Shown here piece after piece: positions 54,464 to 64,000 of a DNA stretch of 64,000 nt (position 1 is the first letter of the stretch; the number at the start of each line of letters is the position of its first letter). This DNA comes from Cephalotus follicularis (Eukaryota > Streptophyta > Magnoliopsida > Oxalidales > Cephalotaceae). Location: positions 1 to 64,000 of the forward strand of contig BDDD01000996.1 in the NCBI GenBank assembly GCA_001972305.1, written 5' to 3'. The notes under the pieces were generated by a model, which searched no databases, was not told where the DNA came from, and saw nothing but the letters and a program-made list of their open reading frames with translations. The translations under genes were made by a program, and so were the position numbers.

Positions 54464-57059
54464 ATCTCCCCCTCTTAAGAAATTTCGTCCTCGAAATTTA
54501 CTCGCATCACATGATGAAGAAAACTGAGTACTGTTTGCGGATTTCCTCCATAGTCTCACAAGAAGTATCTATCACATGAACTCTCTAAATGATTTGATCT
54601 CGTATGTCATGAATCTGTATTGGTACTCTCTCAACATCAATACATGTTTCATGGAGGTGTCAAGCCACTATCCTGTTTCCATGAAAGTCATAAGACAAGC
54701 CCATCTTAGAACTATTCTCGCCCAAGCATGCTTAACTGCGGAGTTCTGATGGAATCCCGTGCATTAATGTTGATATGGTCGCTCCTCAAAGTGGTCTAGA
54801 TCATAAGCGCAGATTCGATAGAAATGTGTCATATGAGTAGGCCATCCAGAATGACTCATATCACATCGTCCCTTAGCGGAGTCCATGTCAGTCATATAAT
54901 GAAGTCCATTACACATGCTTCCATATGACGTCAAAAACCACATAAGCCACCCATTGAAGCCAGCATGCAAGTTTGTGGGGTCAACGAGGCACACGAACAT
55001 CACACATGTCGAGCGACAACATTTGGACAGCGAATAAGGAACGAAGCCCTATCTCCATTTTATATTCCGTATCTAACTTAATGAGAAAGGTCCAACAGCC
55101 CACAACAACGTCAAATGAAACCGCATATGCTTGGAACACACGAACCACTACATGGTCAACCAACACCTGAAAAGGCACCGGACAAAAATCTTTCGAGGAA
55201 CAATGGGATTCCGTCTCATAGGTATGTAGCACAAGGTCTCAAACGCAATCCATCAATAGCAAGGATGTCCGAAGGCAAAACTGAAAAGGCATGCGTATCG
55301 ATCGATCGATGAATCAATATGGAGCCAGCCAAGCCACGCAATCAGAATCCCGCTCAAGCACCCGTACGTATACAAGCAAGAAGTTATCTGGACGAACCAC
55401 AATTCAAAACGATGAATAGTCAAAGCCAAACGTGTGGAAACATCGAGAGAACCAATGCTTGCATCGATAGGCGTGATGTAAAAATGAGTAAAGACTCCTG
55501 ATGCTGACAATCAAGGCTGACAATCGAAATATCATGTATACAAAATACACAGGCTCAAAGCATCATGAAGGCAGATTGCACATACTCATTTCATCATGTA
55601 TACAAAACGTAAATCACAGGCAGAAGAACGTGCACATAATTACACAGATAAACCTCGTGCAAGCACCACATTATGCATTCACAACCGTCGAACAAACAGC
55701 AAGGAGTGCACACGATAGCATGTGTACAAACTCGTCGTGTGGACAACGAATGCATCGACTGCATAAAACGCACACGAGTGCACATCAAGATGCACACGCA
55801 ACAGCCAAGCGCACAACAATTAGCATCAACAGCACAAGGGCACAGCAATCATAGCACACCCTTCCGCTGGAGACTATAAAGCAGCTGTAATAACTTGAAG
55901 TTTCGTTGTTATTTCACAATGAGTTGCTGGTATGTTGAACATCTCGTTAACAAAACTACGATATTTCTCTTCATGTTGTTCTACCAGAAGTGCTCCCTCA
56001 AGCGTCGACACACTTGGTACTATTAGGTTGTATCGTGGAAAAATGATTTATGTCTTTCACAAAAACTTACGTCTGACAGCTTCATCGTGAGACGCACATA
56101 ACCTGTCCCATACATCAACTTTCCGTTGTCTCAAAGCGAGCAGTCAGTGCGATTACCATTCTATCACCGAGCATCACTGATCTTATCCTGCAATATCGGT
56201 CTCTCCCGAAGAGTAGACGATAGAGCTCGCATGCGTAAGGCTATAGGATCACGTGCAATGATCTGAAAACTCATCCGAAGATAAGCAAGGGAAGTAGAAA
56301 ACTTCCTACTCAAAGCATTTGTAATCACGTTTGCATTGCTCTGAGGAATTCATCAGCGTAATCGTACTTTTTAATCGTCTCCACTGAGCTCTACTCGAGG
56401 CTCGAATCCCTGTCGATAAGGATCTACATATAGCCGACATTCATCCACAATAGTTGATGTCATCTCAACATAACTCTTGTAGGCTGAATCCTTCATTGTT
56501 CTCTGCTAACATTTCCACAAAATACTCGAGCAGAACGTACTATACTGGTTGCCTGAACCTCTTCTGACAATTCATCACTGTCAACGATTCGCTACCACGA
56601 AGCAGTACTGGAACATATACAAGAACCATAGAGTAGTTCTTCCAATGCATATAAAGTGTTTTGTCACGTACATCGTGTCTTAATAGCTTACAAAGTCTCG
56701 AGTAGCTAGGTTATAGCCCGCTAGAACTCTGTCTCAGACATATCAATTAGTAAAAGGGCAATAGAGGAGATAACGTCATCGCGGCTAACTCGGCCGCTAG
56801 CCAAACAAAAGATGGTATCCAAGAATATCTCTGATCTCAAAATCCTTACATCTTATTCTAGCTCTACATCAAACGTCTAGCTAGTAACCATAAAATACCT
56901 TACTATTTATGTCCACAATGGGACCCATCTTACCGACCACGGGGCATGCTACCGAACACATGACATGCAATGCATGATATGCAAGAGTTTAAAAACCTTT
57001 TGAAAACATTTCACTTTAAAAGTCTAGAGAATCTAAAACCAAAAGCTCTGATACCAAAA
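54464..57059 (-). pseudogene. E7 interior with eroded pol
   Basis: Next to the 3' LTR the minus strand ends with a run resembling a chromodomain end (ETMEEIRKQYSVFF at about 54490-54570), then a stop and an AATTTCGAGGACGAAATTTC stretch that E6 also has after its chromodomain. Near 56310-56400 the minus strand gives IKKYDYADEFL and NALSRK-like traces of the RNase H-integrase junction (LLKDYDC...ADALSRK in relatives). The parts between and beyond (55000-56000, 56400-57040) show no domain I can name. No gag is recognisable. Confidence 0.65.
57045..57056 (-). other. E7 primer-binding site, tRNA-iMet
   Basis: Plus strand GCTCTGATACCA lies three bases from the LTR edge, where TGTCACAC has become CGTCACAC (57060). 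Confidence 0.88.
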
Positions 57060-60000
57060 CGTCACACTCGTCCCCTACAACAACCAATATCCTACTGAGA
57101 ACGGATATGACGTTCCACATGACAACTTCCTTTCAGAAGTCACCATATGGATTTTAATAAACTCACTCTAAACTTGGAAATCAAAAAGTTAAACGTTTCC
57201 AAAACTTTGAAAAATTTTCTAACTCTTAAATTTTTACGAAAATCGGGCATGTAGTATTTGTTTATAGGACTATGCCCCCTGTAAAGAAAAACACAGTTTA
57301 TATACGCACTCCCGAAGGAGGAATCAAAAGTTTTAAAATGGGCTCAGCCCTCAACAACCAAAATTTTAAAGCAGTAAACTTAGGTTGGGCTCAGCCTCAA
57401 CCATATTAACAAGCAAGAAGCATAAATATATAGGGCTCGGCCCTTTTAAAAGCAAAACCATAACAGAAAACCGTTTATATAAAACATAAGTAAATGCATA
57501 ATTAAAATGTGATGTAATGCTGCTATGCATGTTTTGAAATCCTAGTAGCATGCCCTGCCTTCGAGGTCCATCATCTAACCTTTATCTGGAAGGAAAAGGA
57601 AAGGAGGGGGTTAGTCCAAGTGACTAAGTGAGTAGAAACAATAAATAAATCTCCCATAACAATATATCGAATAAAATGAGAAATAATACAAGCTCAAAGT
57701 AAAATGAAATATAAATCGATAGCAAGAAATGAAATCAAGGATCCAAAGAGAATCAAGATCCAAAAGGATAGTCACAATCAACCGAAGATATCAAGATCCA
57801 TAACAAACCATGATCCACAAGGGATATCGAAATCACAAAGGGATATCAAGATTCTCGATGGGTAAACGAAATCCATAATATAAATGAAGTCCACGATGTA
57901 AATGAGAATCACAAGTGTAAAAGGAATCAAGATATGCAAGTATAAACGAAATCTGAGAAGAAAATCTCGATACTCAACAATGGCTCCATAATATGAACAT
58001 AGACAATAACAAACTTTATAAATGAAACTCGGAAGCCAACGATGAAAGTGTCGTTGAACAAATTCAAGGCTCAAAACTCCCCAAGTACAATAAAATCCGA
58101 GTACATAAACATATCAAGAATCATGGATGTTATCAACAATCATGAATAGCCCAAAAGCAAGACTTCAGTGAAATAACCAATGACTCAACATGTCCGCTGA
58201 ACAAATATCATACTCAAAACAATAATCAAATAAATGAAGGTCACAACAATATCAAATATCTGGATATCAAAGCTTAACGATATGATCATAACTCAAATGA
58301 CAGTATCAATATAAAAAATGTAATGTGCCCAAAGAATCATAAACATATAAGAGGATGCTGGTACCAATCATATCACTGTCTCATATCCCCGCCAAATCAC
58401 ATGGCGTCATATCATACCCCCGCCAAATCACATGGCGTCATATCATAACCGTTGCAGCAATAATACTAGGTAAGGCTACAGGATGTGATCATCATCCATC
58501 ATACACCGGTGTAGAGTGTCTACTTCTGCCTCGAACGAGGGGCCGGCATAATCAGTGCACGGACCCAGCCATCGCCCGAAAAACCCGCACGCACACTCAA
58601 CCTCATCCGAGGGACCGCGTGCAATATATATATATATATCAACAACCAAATACAGTCCAATAGGAGGGTTATGGAGCATCTCTGCTGCACTCACACTCGG
58701 CATACCATCATAGACAATAGTATGCCGCAGATCCAGGTATGGAACCCGGGGGCAGTTTCCACATAACACCCCATCATAGACCAATGGGACTGCTAAGTAG
58801 AATTGAGCGTCGAACATATACCACTCCTTGGACTGGTAGAACCATAATGCCGGTACCCAACATCAGAGTATAACACGGTATAACAACATAACAAATCACA
58901 ATGTCACAAATGTGAGAAGGTGACCAAGTCACCTAGAACATCGAGCATACAACCGCTCGGAAATCATATCACAATCCAATGAATACGTTACAGAAGACAA
59001 CCGGGATACAAATCCCAACCAAGATCACATATCACAAGAAACTGGGCACATATGAAAACAACGGGACTCTCAAATAAAGAATTGCTCAACGGCATCAACA
59101 ACAAAGCTCAAGTATAACAATACGGAAACCAATCCGGCCCTTAATAGCCATCTCATATTAGAATCCACAAAGGAGTACATAACCAACAACAAAACTCAAA
59201 CATGACAATACGAAGCAAGAATGAATATAAAAGTAGCAATAAGAACAATATACACCCACAGGAGCCAATGCGGATATGATGTCACGAGGTGAAATGAATA
59301 TAGGATCACAAGGTCTCATATCAAAGTGGAAGGTCAAATGAGAATACTCAAAAGATTCCAGAACAACAAACGTATCATATCAATATGAACGTTCATGCGG
59401 AATACCAATAAAGTGCTCATAGCAAACGATTAAGGAATCGATTTCACAACGGACAATTAACAAGTCCTATCAGAGTTCAATAAGGGAAACCATTATGGAA
59501 TCATAAGGCAAGCTATATCGTATTATGAAATCAACCAACAAAGGCTATTAACAAGTATAGGAATTATTTGCAAATCGGATTATCAACAATTAACAATTCA
59601 TTCGAATAACAACAATAAGAATAAATATCCATCACCGAAATTCAAGAACAAATAAGAAAAGATAAGGAAGGGATGTTCTACTCACAAATTCAATGCTCAT
59701 TTCTATAACGAACTAACCCTTCGAAGCTTTGAATCGGCTATCGGATTCCCGTCATCGTTTCGAAACTCTATCAATCGTCACACTGCATAAACAACACATA
59801 TCCGTTACTTTCTACACATACGTAACTAACACTGTGAGTCATCGGAGCTTTGGCCAATTTCCGGTCAACCTGCCAAAGTTCCGACGATACTTAAAACAAC
59901 CCCTAAAACAACTAATCAATTCACATTACTGATCGAAACTCACAGCGATACGCCCGGGAACAGGCAGCCACCACCGGCAGTGAGTTGACTCACTCAGTCA

Positions 60001-60769
60001 ACTCGCCGGTCATCCAACGATTTAGGCCGCTTTACAAAAAAATCCCAAAACCACCCGGCTTACACATCTCCACCCGAAACTCGCCGAGAATCGGCGGCTG
60101 CCGCCGCGCCCGAGCTCCGGCCGAGATGTCATTGCTCCGGTCTCACCACCCCTGGCATCCACAAGCTCCGGTCTACCCATTGGTGGCCGAGACTCGCCGG
60201 GAATCGGCGCCAAACCTGGCGCCATAGGCGGCAGCGAGTCGACTCAACTCAGTCGACTCAACCGCTAAATCCGGCCATTTCCGGCCGAATCACACCGCAA
60301 CAGCCGTCGAAATGGGAAGAGGTGGTCTTCTAGACCATGACCGCACCCATCCACGATGCCAAAAGTGGCGGACGGCGGTGGCAGGGGCAAGGCGCTGGGG
60401 AAAGAAAAAGAAGAAAAGAGGAGAGAGAAGGAGAAGGAGGGGGTTATCGGTGGTGGAGAAGCCGCAGGGGTGCTCGCCGCCTCCTCCCGGTCGCCGGTCC
60501 GACTTCTCTTCCGATCTCCCTGCATCTCTCTCTCTGTAACTCTCTCTCGCCCTCTCTCATTCTCGGGCGTTATGCGCCTGAGCCCCCATTTTTTTAAATG
60601 GTCTGGCGCGTCTAGCGCCTTCTAGACGCGCTAGATCTCTTTTTTTTTTAACTAATATTATTATAATAATAATAACAATCATAATATTAATTACTAATTG
60701 CCACTCACGACATTTCCACGCTCACGTGTTTTGCAAATCAGCCTCGCAAATGTGACGCGGGGTGTCACA
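57060..60769 (-). mobile_element. E7 5' LTR, longest in the window
   Basis: About 3.7 kb, longer than the element's own interior. It contains two segments absent from the 3' LTR (about 57557-58170 and 58575-59557), two copies of the 31-bp repeat, and the GC-rich block at 59940-60640. GAGTCGACTC and CAGTCGACTC lie at 60236-60260. A GTGAGT donor-like site occurs near 59680 on the minus strand. Confidence 0.85.
60236..60260 (-). repeat. pair of GTCGAC palindromes in E7 5' LTR
   Basis: GAGTCGACTC and CAGTCGACTCA, with GTCGAC at 60238-60243 and 60252-60257. The 3' LTR counterpart near 53930-53950 has decayed to GTCGGC and TTCGAC. Confidence 0.6.
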
Positions 60770-61327
60770 CCGGTCCCCATTTCGGGCAACCGAGCGAGGC
60801 AACAGAACAGTGAGTCACCTGGCCATGCTCCTGGCCCCTAGGTACAACCCTACCACTAGTCAGCGCTGGCAACCTCCGCCATGCAACTAGTAGCTCAAAT
60901 GCAAACACATAGCAATTCACAGAGCAAACAGTGAATTCAAACAGTAATAGTGCAGTAAACAGTAATGGTCGATTAGATCGACAACAGGCAGTTGTTTTCC
61001 AAAATGTTTCCAAAAATGACAACATTTGAAAATAGATATTTTCAGTAGAAAATATCAATAAACAGTTTCAGTAGTGTAAATTGTTTATCCGTTCGGTCGA
61101 AAATACATTATTTAATCAATACATATTTTGATACTCAAAATATCCTATTCATAGTTCATATATGCATTTCTAAATATCAATACTTTAGAAATCATAAACA
61201 ATTGACAAACAGTATACAATCAGGCAATAAACAGTACATATGCAATGCATACATATGCTCAAATGCACTCAAACAGGAATCGGGATCGTTTCATATCATT
61301 AGATGAAGAAAACCCCAAACAGTAACA

Positions 61328-61681
61328 AAGACGTCGATGTCTTTCCAAAAGGCGTCGATGTCTTTTCCATCAGGCGTTGATGTCCAAGTCTCAGTGTCAG
61401 TGCGTTCTTCTACAGAAGACGTCGATGTCCATTTCTTACGCATCGACACTCAAGGTCTGGAACCTTAAAATGACAACGTATTGTTGATGGCGTCGACGCA
61501 TTAAGGTAGGAACCTTAGGCGTCGACGTCTTTTACGTCAAAATCCAGGTAGGTAGCCTACGGCGTCGATGTCTTTCCATAGATGTTGATCCCTTTCAATC
61601 AGTAACAAGGTAAAACTAAAAAGACGTCGATGTTTATTTAAAAGACGTCGATGTCTTTTCCAATAGTAGTCGTCTTCTACC
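61328..61681 (-). repeat. inner GTCGAC-core palindrome cluster in E6 LTR
   Basis: About ten units such as AAAGACGTCGATGTCTTTCC, GGCGTCGATGTCTTTTCC, GGCGTCGACGTCTTTTA (near 61520) and AAAAGACGTCGATGTC. It lies downstream of the donor-like site on the element strand. Confidence 0.75.
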
Positions 61682-61892
61682 TCACGACTTAACAAACAGT
61701 GGCCTTAACAACCCATAATCATACATAATAACAGGTTTTCATGGCAAGAAACCAACATGCAGATACTCCAAACATATCTAGCATATCATGGCATCAATCC
61801 AGTAACAATATCATTTCAAGAATCATGCATTTTTATACATTCAAAATCATAAACCATGCATGGATATCAAACTCGAATTTACAGTATGGCTT

Positions 61893-61903
61893 TCCCCTAC
61901 CTT
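61893..61903 (-). promoter_or_regulatory. splice-donor-like site in E6 LTR
   Basis: The minus strand reads AAAAG|GTAGGGG with the GT at 61900-61899, about 250 nt after the TATA-like box. Confidence 0.45.
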
Positions 61904-62512
61904 TTGTTCCAAGTTAGGAACTGGAAGGTCCACCCCTTTTCGTTCCCAAACACGTCCCAGCAGCCCCTCTAGGTCCGTCCCGTAGCTGCACCAGTGGTTC
62001 CAAGTTCCAAGCACCAAGCTCCAAGCTCGACAATGGTGGAAACATTTTCTCTCCTTTACTTACTCTTTCCTCACACTCACTGTGTCTCTCTCAAGTGTAT
62101 GGTTCTTTCCCAGACAGTAGCAACCGAAGGTAAGGGGTGAAGGATGTCTTTTATGCACTCACCCTTGTTTCTTCTTCCTTTGTGTTTATTTTCAGGTCAC
62201 ATGTGTCTAGGGTACACCCCCACCTCTGCATGCAGTAACTGGGTTTTCTTTTCCCAGTCCTTCATGCCAGACCGTGCCCATTCATTCTATCCATCCCTTG
62301 CATGCACCCATCTTCCATTCTTCTTGCATTTGTTGCATGTACACACACACAAACCACACTTGTCCACATAACTTTTGTCATGTAGGTTAGGGAGTAAGGT
62401 GCATGCCCAACACGTCCTTGACTCATGCCTCAAGGCGCCTGCAAAAGGCCCCATCTCGATTTCCCCTCGCACGTTATCTGTCAGCAGAGTAACATGAATG
62501 GCATTCGAAGTT

Positions 62513-62668
62513 AAAGCGTCGACGTCTTTCTAAAGACGTCGATGTCTTTCATCAATATTACACAAGGACGTCGATGTCCTAGTCCGGTTCGATGTGCATG
62601 TGCATGCAGCTATGTGCGCCCTTTTGCCTCAAAGGCGTCGACGTGATTATAAAGGAGTCGACGTGTTT
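62513..62668 (-). repeat. upstream GTCGAC-core cluster in E6 LTR
   Basis: Copies include AAAGCGTCGACGTCTTTC, AAAGACGTCGATGTCTTTC, GGACGTCGATGTCC, GGCGTCGACGTG and GAGTCGACGTG. They lie upstream of the TATA-like box on the element strand. Part of it survives in the shortened 3' LTR at 46530-46632. Confidence 0.7.
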
Positions 62669-62849
62669 TCCCCCAGAACAACGTCGTTTTAGCCCTTTTC
62701 ACATTCTTTTAGCATTTAACACTATAATTCAACATAATAGGGATGGGAAAACATCACCAAATTCGGAAAATCCATCTTTTATTAATTCCATAATTTAAAA
62801 GTACAATTACATTGTGAAATTATAATACATGAAAATCTTGGGCGTTACA

Positions 62850-63480
62850 AGAGCATACAGATGGCTCCCTATGAAACCCTATATGGTAGGAAGTGCCGAT
62901 CACCAGTTTGTTGGGATCAGGTCGGTGAAAAGAGTTTTCTGGGGCCAGAGATTGTACAGATTACCGCAGAGAAAGTGAAATTGATAAGAGACCGACCGTT
63001 GTTGCTCAGAGTAGACAGAAAAGCTATGTTGATGTTCATCGCAGAGGCTTAGAGTTTAGTGTTGGTGACCATGTTTTCCTCAAAATGTCACCCACTAAAG
63101 GAGTCATGAGATTCGGGAAGAAAGGAAAGCTTTCTCCTCGTTTTATTGGACCTTTCGAGGTACTGGATCGGATTGGCTGACTTGCTTACAGGCTTGCCTT
63201 GCCTCCAGCATTGTTGGGAGTGCACGATGTGTTCCATGTTTCTCAGTTGAGGAGATATGTTCGAGATCCTTCACACATCATTGAGTATGGTCATATTCAG
63301 TTGGAACCTGACTTATCATTTACAGAGACTCCTATACAGATTGTTGACCGACAGATCAGAGTATTGAGGAACAAGACCATCCCTTTGGTCAGTGTTCTAT
63401 GGCAGTATCTTGATTCTATGGAGCGCACTTGGGAGCACGAGGATGATATGAGAGAGACATATCCTTTCCTATTTGATTGA
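62850..63480 (+). pseudogene. pol: E5 pol, part 2 (integrase end and chromodomain)
   Basis: Continues the integrase after E6: [24 protein letters not shown] frameshift near 63000 and stops near 63051 and 63178 follow. The final frame (63199-63480) gives LPPALLGVHDVFHVSQLRRYV and an intact-looking chromodomain with VDRQIRVLRNKTIPLVSVLWQ and TWEHEDDMRETYPFLF. Chromodomains steer chromovirus integrase to particular chromatin. Confidence 0.88.
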
Positions 63481-63520
63481 TAGATCGTTTGACCGATGAA
63501 TCTGGGGACCAATTCCTTTA

Positions 63521-63532
63521 AGAAGGGGAGAA
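63521..63532 (+). other. E5 polypurine tract
   Basis: AGAAGGGGAGAA abuts the 3' LTR start TGTGGTGACC. Confidence 0.85.
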
Positions 63533-64000
63533 TGTGGTGACCCGAATTCCCTTTGGTACTGTTCATGCATACATCGTACCATATTGTACCGTATTGGACC
63601 ATACTGAACTGCATTGAATTGAGGTATTCTTATACCTATTGATATTGTATTGATTATATGCATGTATAGTCAGGATTTTGGGCTGAGTTTCGGAGAATTG
63701 ACCGAATCGACTATATAAGTTAATTCCTTTGTCATTTCCCTCATTCTCACCATTCATCCTTCTCTCTCTATCCTTCTCCCTCTCACTCTAGCTGGTCAGC
63801 CTCCATCTTCCACCATTGCAGCCCCGGATTGCATCTCCATCGACAAGAACAACGATTGCAAGGAGTGGATTGGCGTTTGAACGACATAGAAACGGTTTGT
63901 GTGATTGGAAGCTCAACTTTTGAAGCTTCAGTGATAGGTAGGACTTCTTTACTGAATTGCCTACTGTTTTATTGATTGATTGATTGAATTGATTGATTGA
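63533..64000 (+). mobile_element. E5 3' LTR, cut by the window edge
   Basis: Matches 39809-40270 of the 5' LTR, with TATA at 63712-63718 and donor-like AG|GTAGG at 63938. In the first 90 or so aligned bases I count seven differences, all transitions. Confidence 0.92.

Larger units (their letters stand above)
52309..60769 (-). mobile_element. E7: large-LTR gypsy element with decayed interior, inside E6 LTR
   Basis: Two homologous LTRs (52309-54463 and 57060-60769) enclose only 2.6 kb. CCGGT occurs at 52305-52309 and 60770-60774, a 5-bp duplication whose exact edge is ambiguous by one base because the terminal T/A is shared. An iMet primer site and a polypurine tract sit at the right places. 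The interior has only eroded pol traces on the minus strand, so the element is defective. Confidence 0.85.
46407..62849 (-). mobile_element. E6: chromovirus, minus strand, host of E7
   Basis: On the minus strand: 5' LTR (62849 to 51531, interrupted by E7), iMet primer site (51526 to 51515), acceptor-like site, gag (51419), pol, polypurine tract (46827 to 46814) and a short 3' LTR (46813 to 46407). Target duplications are AAAGC and AGAGC. It is the best preserved chromovirus here: protease, RT and integrase catalytic residues are readable and most breaks are single stops. Confidence 0.92.
60770..62849 (-). mobile_element. E6 5' LTR, promoter-side piece
   Basis: Resumes the LTR after E7 and ends TTGGGCGTTACA; on the element strand this end is the LTR start TGTAACGCCC. 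It has a TATA-like GCATAAAAG near 62150, a donor-like AAG|GTAGGGG at 61900, and palindrome clusters at 61328-61681 and 62513-62668. Confidence 0.88.
39809..64000 (+). mobile_element. E5: chromovirus split by E6, running off the window
   Basis: 5' LTR 39809-42225, primer site 42228, gag 42408, and pol until 46406. E6 interrupts it inside integrase and pol resumes at 62850-63480. The polypurine tract (63521-63532) and the start of the 3' LTR (63533 to the window end) follow. The left target copy would be TGTCT (39804-39808); the right one is outside. Without E6 and its nested E7 the visible part is about 7.7 kb. Frames are broken by stops that fit C-to-T decay. Confidence 0.92.

Noticed and set aside
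54464-57059. A host gene or captured gene inside E7
   Set aside because: The only readable homology is chromodomain-end and RNase H-integrase junction traces on the element strand. Remaining frames are short and unrelated to anything I recognise.

Overview
This is plant nuclear DNA, almost certainly pericentromeric or otherwise heterochromatic. No intact host gene is visible. Nearly every base belongs to LTR retrotransposons, mostly Ty3/gypsy chromoviruses. The evidence is Gag with CCHC knuckles, then protease, reverse transcriptase (RT), RNase H, an HHCC-type integrase and a C-terminal chromodomain, plus iMet-tRNA primer sites (TGGTATCAGAGC). That order is typical of the Tekay/Del group. One Ty1/copia element and one Mutator-like MITE are also present. 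The species cannot be named from this sequence. I label the elements E1 to E7, the solo LTRs SA, SB and SC, and the copia element COP1.

Layout. 1-2044: right-hand part of a plus-strand LTR (family A) inserted into the gag of E1. 2045-5807: E1, minus strand (gag, PBS, 5' LTR). 5808-6103: fragment of the E7 LTR family. 6125-15140: E2, plus strand, with a 5'-truncated first LTR and a decayed gag-pol. 15141-15402: host DNA. 15403-33701: E3, plus strand, bounded by a perfect GTACA duplication. Its RT gene is split by a nest of three solo LTRs: SB (20456-29023) holds SC (21994-27972, minus), which holds SA (24427-27221). 33707-34840: a corridor of older DNA with an RNase H-like pseudogene, a MITE with a perfect 9-bp duplication, and a copia scrap. 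34845-39681: COP1, minus strand. 39700-39803: another copia scrap. 39809-64000: E5, plus strand, split in its integrase by E6 (46407-62849, minus), whose 5' LTR is split by E7 (52309-60769, minus).

Function. All coding regions are broken by stops and frameshifts, so I call them pseudogenes. E6 is the best preserved: its protease (DSG), RT (IDD) and integrase (D, D, E) key residues are still readable, and its few stops fit C-to-T decay. Insertion order follows from the nesting: E3 before SB before SC before SA, and E5 before E6 before E7.

Two unusual patterns recur across families that otherwise differ. (1) The LTRs carry clusters of short palindromes built on a GTCGAC core with family-specific symmetric arms. 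The clusters lie upstream of the TATA box and again further inside the LTR. (2) Each LTR family has a splice-donor-like AG|GTA(G/A) roughly 100-300 nt after a TATA-like box, and each readable gag start sits just after a pyrimidine-rich ...ATAG acceptor-like site. This suggests a leader intron that removes most of the LTR and the primer-binding site from the gag-pol mRNA.
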